Part shown: positions 41,007-49,623 of the stretch, one piece after another
Position numbering within the stretch: the stretch's first letter is position 1
Layout: the number at the start of each line of letters is the position of its first letter
Origin: JBCCTX01 sp965263105
GTDB lineage: Bacteria; Bacteroidota; Bacteroidia; J057
Direction: 5' to 3'
DNA length: 64,000 nt
NCBI GenBank assembly: GCA_965263105.1
Contig: CBDHGL010000003.1
Coordinates: 2,542,001-2,606,000 of the forward strand
Notes under the pieces: model-generated
Databases searched by the model: none
Seen by the model: the letters and a program-made list of their open reading frames with translations, nothing else
What the model was told of the DNA's origin: nothing
Made by a program: the position numbers and the translations under genes

Positions 41007-42407
41007 ATGCGCTACCTACGTTTTCTCACTCTCATAAGTATGGGAATCTCAGTTAATTTACTGAAAGGGCAAGTGGCCAATCCCATTCAAAACCTCAGAA
41101 ATTTTGTGGTGAAAATTCATACCCTGGATGAGTTTGGGGACGAAGAAATTGGGACGGGTATCCTCTATGCAGGCCAGGGGGGAGAAAGTTTCGTCATCAC
41201 TGCCCGGCATGTAGTATACGACGAAGAGTATAGAAGATATGGGCAAGAAATACAGATCTATGACCTAAACAATCCTCAGCGGGCCTTGCCCGCCAAAGTA
41301 GTGAAGGAAGATGTAGACCTGGATCTCTGCTTGCTCCAACTCAATGGGAACCCCCTTGGTAATAAAGATCTCTTATGTGTAGCACAACTCGATCAGATGG
41401 AGACACAGTCAGAAGTGATATGTATAGGACATGGGGCTGGAAGGCCCTGGATGGTGAACCAGCAAAACCAAATAACCGAATTGGCTTTTTCACTTCCCAA
41501 GGGTAAAGAATACATGGCAACCGGCTTGTTTACCATAAGTTCGAATGGCATCTATCCCGGATATTCGGGAGGTCCTGTTTTTGATAGCAATCACGGGTTG
41601 ATCGGTATGCTGACAAACCGGGGGGACGGCGTTGCACTGGGGATACGGATATCCATTATCCTGGATCGAATCAAAAAGTGGCTCACTGTGCCCAGGAGTT
41701 ATTTTGGTATATGTGAGGATAGCAACAATATGCGCTATGTAGCGGGAGGCACCTTCACTTCGGAGAGCCAGAAGTCTCCTGGCAAAGAGATTCGAGTGGG
41801 GAATTTCTGGATGGATACCCACGAAGTGACTAACCAGGAATTTTGCGCCTTTCTCAATGATGAAGAGTTTTTGGACAAGAAAAAGATTACCCAACTCTGG
41901 TACGAGGGAGACCACACCAAAATCAAAAAGGTAAAAGGGGTTTACCGACCCATGGAGGGGTATGAACAATATCCTGTGGTAAATGTAACCTGGCTCGGTG
42001 CCAATGAATTTGCCAAATGGAATAATAAACGCCTCCCAACAGAAGCGGAGTGGGAATACGCTGCAAGAGGAGGGAAGCTGGGTCAGGGCAGCATGTTTCT
42101 CGGCGAGGATAAGCTCAAGCAGTTTGCTTGGTTTGGTGAAGCCAAATCCAAAATACCCCATGAAATCCAACAGAAGGAACCTAATGCCCTTCAACTATAC
42201 GATATGCTCGGCAATGTATCAGAATGGTGTGCAGGCTCTCCCCCCCAAGCATCTTCTTCTAAGAATAAAAATAAGCAAGTCTACAGGGGAGGGGCCTGGT
42301 TGGATAAAGCGGGAGATGTTCAGGTGAGTCGCCGGTTTTATGGCAAAGCCAGTAAGGGGGAAATTTATATAGGTTTTCGTTGTGTCCGGGATATGACGGA
42401 TAGTTAA
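41007..42407 (+). CDS. Exported trypsin-like protease fused to an FGE/sulfatase-modifying-factor-like domain
   Basis: A 466-residue protein with an N-terminal export signal (LRFLTLISMGISVNLLKG). Residues 25-225 are a chymotrypsin-fold protease with H68 in VITARHVVYD, D104/D106 in EDVDLDLCLLQL and S187 in PGYSGGPVFD. Residues 242-463 are an FGE-sulfatase (C-type-lectin-like) fold: MRYVAGGTF, FWMDTHEVTNQEFCAFLND, RLPTEAEWEYAARGG, DMLGNVSEWCAG, YRGGAWLD and IGFRCVRD. The copper-binding cysteines of true FGE are absent, so this half probably binds a target or ligand. It follows the EAD11 gene by 24 bp. Confidence 0.87.
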   Translation: MRYLRFLTLISMGISVNLLKGQVANPIQNLRNFVVKIHTLDEFGDEEIGTGILYAGQGGESFVITARHVVYDEEYRRYGQEIQIYDLNNPQRALPAKVVKEDVDLDLCLLQLNGNPLGNKDLLCVAQLDQMETQSEVICIGHGAGRPWMVNQQNQITELAFSLPKGKEYMATGLFTISSNGIYPGYSGGPVFDSNHGLIGMLTNRGDGVALGIRISIILDRIKKWLTVPRSYFGICEDSNNMRYVAGGTFTSESQKSPGKEIRVGNFWMDTHEVTNQEFCAFLNDEEFLDKKKITQLWYEGDHTKIKKVKGVYRPMEGYEQYPVVNVTWLGANEFAKWNNKRLPTEAEWEYAARGGKLGQGSMFLGEDKLKQFAWFGEAKSKIPHEIQQKEPNALQLYDMLGNVSEWCAGSPPQASSSKNKNKQVYRGGAWLDKAGDVQVSRRFYGKASKGEIYIGFRCVRDMTDS

Positions 42408-42445
42408 CAGATATTAATTCAACATCTTAGGGTTCCACCTTCCGT

Positions 42446-42453
42446 TACCTTTG
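42446..42453 (+). promoter_or_regulatory. Candidate -7 box for the 42550 gene
   Basis: TACCTTTG is an exact TAnnTTTG match, in the 142-bp gap after the trypsin/FGE gene. It would give a leader of about 90 nt and separate transcription of the next gene. No clear TTG -33 element. Confidence 0.45.
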
Positions 42454-42549
42454 CACGTTAGCCCTTAGACTTTTTGGATTCAGGTTCCCAAAAATCCTTA
42501 ACTTCCCTTAGAATTTTTTAACATCTGAACCCTTTTATTTATCGACCTC

Positions 42550-43737
42550 ATGGACCATCCAAGAGTGAACGCCCTTTCGAGCAAGATTTTTTTCTTCTCA
42601 AGGCTAATCCTCAGTTTTCTCCTCATTTGCCTCATGTTGGTGCTAAATTTTCTGGACTTTAAGGAGATTAGGCGTCATACAGAATACTTGTCCTTGCTGA
42701 AAAAAGCCAGCGAATTTGATAGGGAGACAGAATTAGACCAAGCCTTGGGATCTTCTGTTCAGACTTGGTTATTAGAGGAACACCCGGGAGTTGCCCAAAA
42801 GAACGGGGCTACACGCGTGACAATTGCCAAATTCTTGCTAAATAATCAATCTAGCTCACTAGAGATGCTGGGTTCTATTAAAGGGAATGATGGCTCGGAA
42901 AATGATTTTCAAACAATGACGATTAAGCATAGTGATACCCTGATGCGTTATGTCGGTCGGCAAGAAGAAAATGTGAGTGGGGCGATAGCGATGTTTAAGG
43001 GATTGGCAAAGCCCTTAGATGTGCGGATTTTAACCGGCATCGATACAAGTTCTCTTTCAGCTGAAAGTCTCAACTTCAAGAAACTCAGGATAGTGGGGGA
43101 TTCGGTGCGTTTGTTTTTTGCTGAAGAGTCCTTTGCCCAACGGAATAGTACAGGGATTCAGACCCTGTCGCTCAAGGGAGAATTCGAGGAAATTCGCACC
43201 CTATCTCCTCTAGTTTTTGGGGGCCTTGATTCTGTGATGGTCAGGGAAATGCTCCAGAATCCAGACCAACTGACCAGAATTGAAGGCCTGTATGGCATTC
43301 AGTCTACTGACGAAATGCAAAATCTCATTACCGATTTACTCGAGAAAAATTTGGAACCGGTGGCCATCCTGGGCTTTGATGTTTCGAGAAAATGGTTTCC
43401 GCTGGCCTTATTGAGTGTATTATTCATGGTGAACTTTTTGATCCTCAGCCATCTCATCACAGCTTATCGACAATCTTTGCCCGTTATCTCGGGTGCTACC
43501 TCACAAGATAATCTGGAGTTTTTAGTTGCAAATCCTAGTAATTCGCTTTACCCTTTGGGTTTTGAGCGGCCTTATCATTGGCTTGTCCGTGTATTATTCT
43601 TCGTTGATTTCTTATTCACAGGGATATTATCTCTTTATGTTCTTCTTGGCACTGGGATCGGTATTGCTGGGGTTAATTGGGTTTGTGATATCGAGGAGAT
43701 TGTAGAAAAAACGGAGCGGCTTTTTTGGCATAATTGA
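42550..43737 (+). CDS. Three-helix membrane protein of unknown function
   Basis: A 395-residue protein with transmembrane segments at about 12-34, 283-303 and 344-370. The 250-residue region between the first two is probably extracytoplasmic and includes LSAESLNFKKLRIVGDSVRL and IQTLSLKGEFEEIRTLSPLV. The topology resembles the EAD11 protein upstream, with an external domain between anchors. No family recognised. Association with the EAD11 operon is by position only. Confidence 0.68.
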   Translation: MDHPRVNALSSKIFFFSRLILSFLLICLMLVLNFLDFKEIRRHTEYLSLLKKASEFDRETELDQALGSSVQTWLLEEHPGVAQKNGATRVTIAKFLLNNQSSSLEMLGSIKGNDGSENDFQTMTIKHSDTLMRYVGRQEENVSGAIAMFKGLAKPLDVRILTGIDTSSLSAESLNFKKLRIVGDSVRLFFAEESFAQRNSTGIQTLSLKGEFEEIRTLSPLVFGGLDSVMVREMLQNPDQLTRIEGLYGIQSTDEMQNLITDLLEKNLEPVAILGFDVSRKWFPLALLSVLFMVNFLILSHLITAYRQSLPVISGATSQDNLEFLVANPSNSLYPLGFERPYHWLVRVLFFVDFLFTGILSLYVLLGTGIGIAGVNWVCDIEEIVEKTERLFWHN

Positions 43738-43911
43738 TATATATAATAAGGAGGCTCAGTATCGATAATTTGCTGAGAATTAATTTACAGGAGGAACTGA
43801 TTCAGAAATTTTGTATATTTAGAATTCTGAACTATTTGCTGCCAGTGATCTCCTATTCAAAGTCCAACAAATTTAAATGAAAAAACAGCGAATCCCCTAA
43901 TCAATTATACC

Positions 43912-45498
43912 ATGACAGCCATAAAATATTGCGACGCTGACTTTGCAAGAGTTCGGCCTAATCAGGGTTCTAGAAAAATTGCTTTTTATCTATATTACGG
44001 AGATGCCGTCCGTATCTTGAATGAAGATAATGGTTGGCTCGAAATTGAGGTCCCTCATCGAGCGACTGAGGATTTAGAAATCTTAAGAGGCTTCGTGAAA
44101 CCCCCTTTGCCTTTGCGAAATACACCTATTTTAAAGATGAGTATGGTGGATGTTCAACAGGGTGATGGTTTGGTTATTCAGACACCTTCAGGAAAGATTA
44201 TTCTAGTTGATGGAGGTGATAACAAATTGTTTGCGCGTCATGTTGCTGCTCGATTTAGGGCACTGCGATCAACTTCTGCAAATCCCCTGTCTATTGATGC
44301 GATTATTGTTACTCACGGCGATGCCGATCATTTTAATGGATTAACAGAAATCCTCAAATCTGAGAGCTTGACTGGAAGCCGGGCACATAAAAGAATATTC
44401 ATTCACCCAAAACGAGTTTTTCACAACGGATTGGTAAAAGGACCTAGTTCCTTACCCGATAGAGATAAGCTTGGCCAAACTTTAGAGTCAATTGATGGGC
44501 ATAAATTCATAACTGATTTGTATGAAGATACTAGAGAAGCTGGAGAATCAGCTACTAATAGACCTTTCGATATTTGGCATAGAACATTAAGGAAATGGGC
44601 AGAACGAGGTCCAATTCACATGGAACGTGTAGATGTCAACAAAAGTAATGTCCAACCCTTTGCCTTTTTAAATGAAGATGAGATAAAGATTGAGCTACAT
44701 AGCCCAATAAGTGAAAAATTTAGAACGGAAGATGGAGATTCCCATTTAGGCTTAAAATTCTTTAAAAGTCCCCCTCCAAATGCCACTCTTCATGAGGGCG
44801 GACATTCTCAAGGTGGCAGTTATTCTTCCAGTCATACCATAAATGGCCATTCTATTGCCTTTAGAATGACCTTCGGCAATGTACGTTTCCTTTTTACAGG
44901 AGACCTTAATCAGGAAGCAATGGAAATGATGCTATCCAGATTGAACCCACGAGACTTCGAAGCTGAAATTTTAAAAACCCCTCACCATGGATCAAGTGAT
45001 TTTGACCTAAATTTTTTAAAGACGGTCCGCCCTGTTGTTTCGTTAATTAGTTCCGGGGATGAGTCTGCCAGGAAAGAATATATTCATCCAAGAGCAACCT
45101 TAATGAATAGCCTTGGAGCCGCCAGTCGTCATGATACTGGCCTTATCTTTTGTACAGAACTGGCAGCTTTCTTTAAGTATTTAGGTCCATCATATAGACG
45201 TAATATCCTGAAGGAATTTTTTACTAATCATGAGAAAGAGACATTCACTAAAGATGAGTTAGTTGAAATATTTACTGGTTCGGCTAGTGGACCAATTTCG
45301 GGGGAACCTTTCTTTCATGACGGATTTGAACGTACACAATTTGGATTAATTGAAGTGCGAACAGATGGAGAACGCGTATTGATTTTCACTCATAGTGGAA
45401 AAAATAACATTTTTGAGGCTTATCGTTTCAAGGTGACTCGTTCTGGAAATGGTCGACATATGGTTCAGTTTGAAGAGGAAGTAGAAAAGGTAGGATGA
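43912..45498 (+). CDS. SH3-like / ComEC-type metallo-beta-lactamase-fold protein
   Basis: A 528-residue cytoplasmic protein. Residues 5-48 look like a bacterial SH3 domain (YGDAVRILNEDNGWLEIEV). Residues 73-425 are an MBL domain of the ComEC/Rec2 type: MVDVQQGDGLVIQTPSGKII, H135-x-D-x-D-H140 in VTHGDADHFNGL, FLFTGDLNQEAM, KTPHHGSSDFD, SLISSGDESARKEYIHPRA. A large insertion sits between the first and second metal motifs. The C-terminal 100 residues are unassigned. Base composition is visibly AT-richer than the housekeeping genes, suggesting recent transfer. Relatives hydrolyse nucleic acids or nucleotides; the substrate is unknown. Confidence 0.82.
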   Translation: MTAIKYCDADFARVRPNQGSRKIAFYLYYGDAVRILNEDNGWLEIEVPHRATEDLEILRGFVKPPLPLRNTPILKMSMVDVQQGDGLVIQTPSGKIILVDGGDNKLFARHVAARFRALRSTSANPLSIDAIIVTHGDADHFNGLTEILKSESLTGSRAHKRIFIHPKRVFHNGLVKGPSSLPDRDKLGQTLESIDGHKFITDLYEDTREAGESATNRPFDIWHRTLRKWAERGPIHMERVDVNKSNVQPFAFLNEDEIKIELHSPISEKFRTEDGDSHLGLKFFKSPPPNATLHEGGHSQGGSYSSSHTINGHSIAFRMTFGNVRFLFTGDLNQEAMEMMLSRLNPRDFEAEILKTPHHGSSDFDLNFLKTVRPVVSLISSGDESARKEYIHPRATLMNSLGAASRHDTGLIFCTELAAFFKYLGPSYRRNILKEFFTNHEKETFTKDELVEIFTGSASGPISGEPFFHDGFERTQFGLIEVRTDGERVLIFTHSGKNNIFEAYRFKVTRSGNGRHMVQFEEEVEKVG

Positions 45499-45583
45499 CT
45501 AAATATTGGCTTTTTCTGGCTAGTCTTTAGCATGCTCATCCTGTAGAAAATTCATTGTCCTGAGGAGGCTTAAATTAGGATAA

Positions 45584-45635
45584 ATTAACGTGAGTAAGTA
45601 GAATTCCTTTTTACTTCCCACTAACTCACGTTAAT
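45584..45635. terminator. Bidirectional hairpin between convergent genes
   Basis: A perfect 12-bp inverted repeat ATTAACGTGAGT (45584-45595) / ACTCACGTTAAT (45624-45635) encloses an inner AAGTA / TACTT pair. It lies between the MBL gene and the opposing 45672 gene and is well placed to end both. No long T-run follows, so it may also be an inserted palindrome. Confidence 0.55.
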
Positions 45636-45671
45636 CTAAATATCTGTTTGAATCACAAAAATTGTATTCCT

Positions 45672-46661
45672 TTAGGTAGCTACTCTAGGTACCTTCCTTT
45701 TTACTCTCGAAATCGTTTTGCCTATATTGGCCTGTTTGAAATTAATGGTAGCTTTATCCAGAGAGATGCTTCCTTCAAAGTTGGAAGCTGATATCATGGC
45801 ATGTTCAACAGAGCTTACTTTAAAGTGAAGATCGTCTTTCTCCAGAGTCATTGACCCTGTATAACATACTTCTCCAGAAGTATTGGTAACATTGATAAGT
45901 ATGTTATCTCCTTTACTAGGATGCGTCATCACATAGTAACTTAGAGATTTCATTTCTGGACAAGTTTCCAATTTGAAAATTTCAAATGGGATTGCTTGTC
46001 GTTTGGTTAGCTCTTCAAAAGAAGAAAGGCCTTCCATGGAATTTTCCATGTTAAAGACATACTCTCTCCCTTCGCAACTTACACCATCAATAGTCTTTTT
46101 ATATTTTGAATTAATATTGATGCTGTCGAACCTCAATTGTTGAATATCTTTAACTCGGGTTTTGGTAAGTTTTTTGAGGTTAATTTTTTCCACATTCTCC
46201 GGAAATGCCTTAGGTCTAACATGATTGAGATCAAGGTAGTATTTATTTAATCTAAACCTGTATGATATCAATGTACGAGCAAAATGGAAGTTGGAGTCAT
46301 CACCAAGCTTCTCAATTTTTTTTAGTGTTTCATTATTACCGATCTCTCCCGAAATCCTTATTAATCTGTTTTTCAATCCAATGGGAATCTCTTCTCTGTA
46401 AATGATGTCAAGTAACAAATCTGTTTGTTCAGAGGTCCCAAAAGTCTTTACATAAGATGCGGCTGTCATTTTCATCCTACGAGGAAACAGCTTATCCCTT
46501 AATACTTCTTCAGCAATTTTTGAGCTTTGTTGAGTTCCTCTACGTAGCAATTCTTTAAGTGCAGGTAAGCTATCTTCAGAATCTCCTTTTATTATTTTAG
46601 TCAATTCTTCTTCAGATAAATCTCTGCCAAAGTTGATTTCATCAAATAATAATCTTCCCAT
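45672..46661 (-). CDS. Protein with HEAT-like N-terminal helices, unknown function
   Basis: About 329 residues from the ATG at 46661, chosen because it follows the stop of the upstream gene after 2 bp; an upstream Met at 46688 would overlap. The N-terminal third is alpha-helical with repeat spacing (LPALKELLRRGTQQSSKIAE, KMTAASYVKTFGTSEQTDLL, LKNRLIRISGEIGNNETLKK), like HEAT repeats. The C-terminal two-thirds is beta-rich and basic at the end. No signal peptide. Last gene of a three-gene operon. Confidence 0.68.
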   Translation of the reverse strand: MGRLLFDEINFGRDLSEEELTKIIKGDSEDSLPALKELLRRGTQQSSKIAEEVLRDKLFPRRMKMTAASYVKTFGTSEQTDLLLDIIYREEIPIGLKNRLIRISGEIGNNETLKKIEKLGDDSNFHFARTLISYRFRLNKYYLDLNHVRPKAFPENVEKINLKKLTKTRVKDIQQLRFDSININSKYKKTIDGVSCEGREYVFNMENSMEGLSSFEELTKRQAIPFEIFKLETCPEMKSLSYYVMTHPSKGDNILINVTNTSGEVCYTGSMTLEKDDLHFKVSSVEHAMISASNFEGSISLDKATINFKQANIGKTISRVKRKVPRVAT

Positions 46662-46663
46662 AT

Positions 46664-47416
46664 TTAGCAACTTGATTGAATTGAACAATGGTTACTCATG
46701 TCATTAACTTGGGCAGCTGAAAGATTTACTGCCACTCTAACTCCATCACCACAAGTTATAGCACAACGAGTCTGTGCCATTAAGTTATTGCACCCTGCAG
46801 TTGTACTTGGACAGTCTCCATTACCTCCATGATTATGTCTTAACCCGAGGTAGTGGCCAATTTCATGGGCAAAGGTTCTTGCAAATCTATCGTCTCCACG
46901 ATTGACCTCCCCTCCAATTATGCCATTTCTTTCATTTGCATCTTTATCGCAGGGACCATCAATATTTGAAATCCCTACAAAGTTTGCAGAAATATTGTCC
47001 ACAACAAATACATCCAAACCATTATTAGGAACCGTCCACTCTTGTGTTAAGTCAGTAGCTTCAGCGGCTGAACCAATATCATCACGCCCATTTGATTCTG
47101 CAGAAGTGATGTCATAATGTTCTACTCTTCCTACTCCTAATCCTGCTGCTCGGTAGATAATTCGGTTTCGATAAATCGCATAATCAATCCTATTGAACTC
47201 AGCAGCACTAAAGTTATCTACCCCAACTCGAATGACATTATAATGGTAATGATCTCTTTGAACATCATTCATGAATCCAAGTAGAGAAACAGAAGCAGTT
47301 TCTACAGGATCGTCGGGTACTCTGCCTTGCTGGAAACCAAAGCAATGTCTAAGCACGCTGATAGTACCATTAGTATCTACCCCTATACAATTCATAAGAT
47401 TCTTTAAAGAAGCCAT
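46664..47416 (-). CDS. Metzincin zinc metalloprotease without signal peptide
   Basis: A 250-residue protein with the extended zinc motif HEIGHYLGLRH (184-194) followed by a Met-turn-like NLMAQ (211-215), as in pappalysin/reprolysin-type metzincins. Eight Cys residues, most around and after the active site (GDCPS, GCNN, TRCAITCGDG, NHCS, SSC), suggest disulfides and thus an extracellular site of action. Yet no signal peptide is visible (MASLKNLMNCIGVDTNGTIS). It would have to leave the cell by another route. Middle gene of the three-gene operon. Confidence 0.83.
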   Translation of the reverse strand: MASLKNLMNCIGVDTNGTISVLRHCFGFQQGRVPDDPVETASVSLLGFMNDVQRDHYHYNVIRVGVDNFSAAEFNRIDYAIYRNRIIYRAAGLGVGRVEHYDITSAESNGRDDIGSAAEATDLTQEWTVPNNGLDVFVVDNISANFVGISNIDGPCDKDANERNGIIGGEVNRGDDRFARTFAHEIGHYLGLRHNHGGNGDCPSTTAGCNNLMAQTRCAITCGDGVRVAVNLSAAQVNDMSNHCSIQSSC

Positions 47417-47440
47417 ATGATTTTTTTTATTTAATAATAA

Positions 47441-48337
47441 TTATTGAAGGGAGACCAAAATAGGTATTAACCCTTGGCCTTCACTAATTGAAGCTAGGGC
47501 TTTCCCTATTACTGCTCCGAATGCCTTGCTGTGTGAGGCAGCTTTCATGGCATATCCTTTTCTTGAAGAAGTTGTGATAAGATCTCCAATCTCTATTGCT
47601 CCAAAAGATGCATCTACTTTACACATAACCTTACCAGACAATGCAATGGGAAGCCTATGCTCTAAGTTGGGGTGCTTATCCAACACAATCCCAGGTTTAT
47701 ATTTACCCGCACCTGATATGACCCCTGCTACTTTTTTATCATATTCTAACTTACATTCATCAAGTACGCCTTCCTCGGTCAATACCATTACAGATCCTGG
47801 ATTAACTTTCGAAAAAATACTTGTTCGAATATCAAAGTCTTCTGCGAAATCAGCATTTCTTAGGCTGATATCTCCTGTATCGCCATTAAGATGTATAGTT
47901 GCTTGCGATAAGTCATGATTATTGGATGCTCCTGAAGGGAATAATATTAAATCACCATCTCTACCATTTCCACCGATCCAAAAATTTGCCCCTTGGCCAT
48001 CAATATGAACTGAAGCCTGGTTTACATTATGGTTATTAGTAGCTGTTGAAGGGAAGAGTACCAAATCCCCGTCGGAATTATTACCTCCTATCCATACATT
48101 TGATCCTTGTGCATCTAAATGAATGGAAGATTGGTTGGTGTTGTTGTTATTCGTTGCAGCAGAAGGGAAAAGAACAAGATCTCCATCTGCACCATTTGCT
48201 CCTAGCCAGACATTCCCTCCCTGACCATCAAGATGGATTCTATTTTGGCCGCTTGTACTCCTGAGTTGCAGATCGCCATCAGTATTATTTCCACCTGCAA
48301 TAATGTTTCCATTGTTACTATCAATTATAATAGCCAT
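47441..48337 (-). CDS. Tail-fibre-like repeat protein
   Basis: A 298-residue protein. Residues 8-150 hold about four copies of a 38-residue repeat whose core is NVWLGANGADGDLVLFPS followed by a loop and IHLDAQG, ending in the conserved SLRNADFAEDFD. The C-terminal 130 residues (KKVAGVISGAGKYKPGIVLD, LPIALSGKVMCKVDASFGAI, GDLITTSSRKGYAMKAASHS, GAVIGKALASISEG) match domains seen at the ends of phage-tail and related repetitive fibres. A trimeric beta-prism or helix fibre is likely. No signal peptide and no other phage genes are nearby. First gene of the operon with the metzincin. Confidence 0.72.
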   Translation of the reverse strand: MAIIIDSNNGNIIAGGNNTDGDLQLRSTSGQNRIHLDGQGGNVWLGANGADGDLVLFPSAATNNNNTNQSSIHLDAQGSNVWIGGNNSDGDLVLFPSTATNNHNVNQASVHIDGQGANFWIGGNGRDGDLILFPSGASNNHDLSQATIHLNGDTGDISLRNADFAEDFDIRTSIFSKVNPGSVMVLTEEGVLDECKLEYDKKVAGVISGAGKYKPGIVLDKHPNLEHRLPIALSGKVMCKVDASFGAIEIGDLITTSSRKGYAMKAASHSKAFGAVIGKALASISEGQGLIPILVSLQ

Positions 48338-48748
48338 AGGTTTTTGATGTTAAAGGGTTAATTAATTATTTACATATTCAATTTCAAGCTACTTTAATGG
48401 TTTGAGAATGATAGGTAATATTGGGTGTTGTACATAAGTAACACACACAGAATTCATCCTCAAACTGAAGATGTAACTATCATACGCTAGTTATGATAGT
48501 AATTCAAAAGCCAATGAAATATGCTGGATATAAATTGTCGAGTCAAAAATTAAATTATAACTGTTTATCTACTAAAAATCTGTTAGTAGAGATATCAATG
48601 ATAACTTTTGAAAGACTCTAAATAAGCGAGAGTTGCTTACAAATCTATTAGAAAAGGGAAGGTAGCATTTTCACGACTGCTTAATGTTATAAATTATTCA
48701 TGAAAATGTCAAATATTTTTATAGAAATGATTAGCTGTTATTAGCTTT
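48338..48748. other. AT-rich intergenic stretch without recognised features
   Basis: A 411-bp gap between divergent genes, strongly AT-rich like the island to its left. It should contain promoters for the tail-fibre-like operon and the thioesterase. No exact TAnnTTTG box or convincing hairpin was found. It may mark the right edge of the transferred island. Confidence 0.5.
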
Positions 48749-49561
48749 ATGAAACCATTCACCGAAATTCTCCAATCCAGCCGCTTTGTAGAGGGGCGAG
48801 GTCAACGATATACATTGGATGAGACTTGGATGCAGGGGCGGGCTATATATGGGGGGCTATCGACAGCCTTGTGCTTGGACGGAGTCCTCAAGCAGTTCCC
48901 AGACTTACCGCCTTTGCGTTCGGTGAATGTAAATTTCATCGGCTTGGGGAATGAGGAAGTCTATGTGACTTGTTCTGTCCTCAGACAAGGAAAGTCCGTT
49001 GCCTTTATTCAAGCGGAACTCATAGGGGAGAAGGGCCTGATCAACCAGACGGTTTTTACCTTTGGGGCTAACAGAGACTCAAAATTGGACGAGGTTTATG
49101 TGGAGTCAAAAGAAGTAATTCGACCTGAGTCAGCTCGGGCTATTTTCCCCGAACAAACTCCTGCTCCCGGAGAGCCGGGAGGCCCCCCGGCCTTTACCCA
49201 GCATTTTGAAACCCGCTTTGTGAGCGGGAGTAGGCCCTTTTCTGGAGCCGATGAGCCTTCCTTCGAGTTATGGGTAAAACACAAGGATGCTTCGGCAAAT
49301 GATTTGGTCGCTTTGGTTGCCCTGGCCGACATGCCGCCTCCAGGGGTTTTACCCCTTTTCAAAGAATTTGCGCCGATTAGCTCTATGACGTGGATGTTTA
49401 ATATCTTAAGGGAAGACCTATCCAACCAATCTGGCTGGTGGCTATTCACGGTCCAGGCCGAACATGCCAGACAAGGCTATTCTAGTCAGAATATGAGTAT
49501 CCATAATGACCAAGGAGATCTGGTACTAGTAGGAAGGCAAAATATAGCGGTGTTTTATTAA
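48749..49561 (+). CDS. TesB-like double-hotdog acyl-CoA thioesterase
   Basis: A 270-residue cytoplasmic protein with two hotdog folds. The first carries GRAIYGGLSTALCLDGVLKQ and LRSVNVNFIGLGNEEVYVTC, with SVAFIQAELIGEKGLINQT; the second includes MTWMFNILREDL and ARQGYSSQNMSIHNDQGDLV. These are the patterns of the thioesterase-like 4HBT_3 family. It probably hydrolyses acyl-CoAs; the chain length is unknown. Confidence 0.85.
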   Translation: MKPFTEILQSSRFVEGRGQRYTLDETWMQGRAIYGGLSTALCLDGVLKQFPDLPPLRSVNVNFIGLGNEEVYVTCSVLRQGKSVAFIQAELIGEKGLINQTVFTFGANRDSKLDEVYVESKEVIRPESARAIFPEQTPAPGEPGGPPAFTQHFETRFVSGSRPFSGADEPSFELWVKHKDASANDLVALVALADMPPPGVLPLFKEFAPISSMTWMFNILREDLSNQSGWWLFTVQAEHARQGYSSQNMSIHNDQGDLVLVGRQNIAVFY

Positions 49562-49623
49562 AGGGTTATTCAAATTAGCGCTTTTTGTTACTTCCCAGAT
49601 GGCTAGTGAAGCTAGCCGTGCGC

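Noticed and set aside
41490..42194. 234-codon minus-strand frame inside the trypsin/FGE gene
   Set aside because: Antisense to conserved protease and FGE motifs; low-complexity product.
41007..42407. FGE-like domain as the maturase of the nearby sulfatase
   Set aside because: The catalytic cysteines are missing and the protein is a protease fusion in a separate operon.
47441..48337. Prophage tail region
   Set aside because: Only one fibre-like protein is present; there are no capsid, portal, terminase, baseplate or lysis genes.
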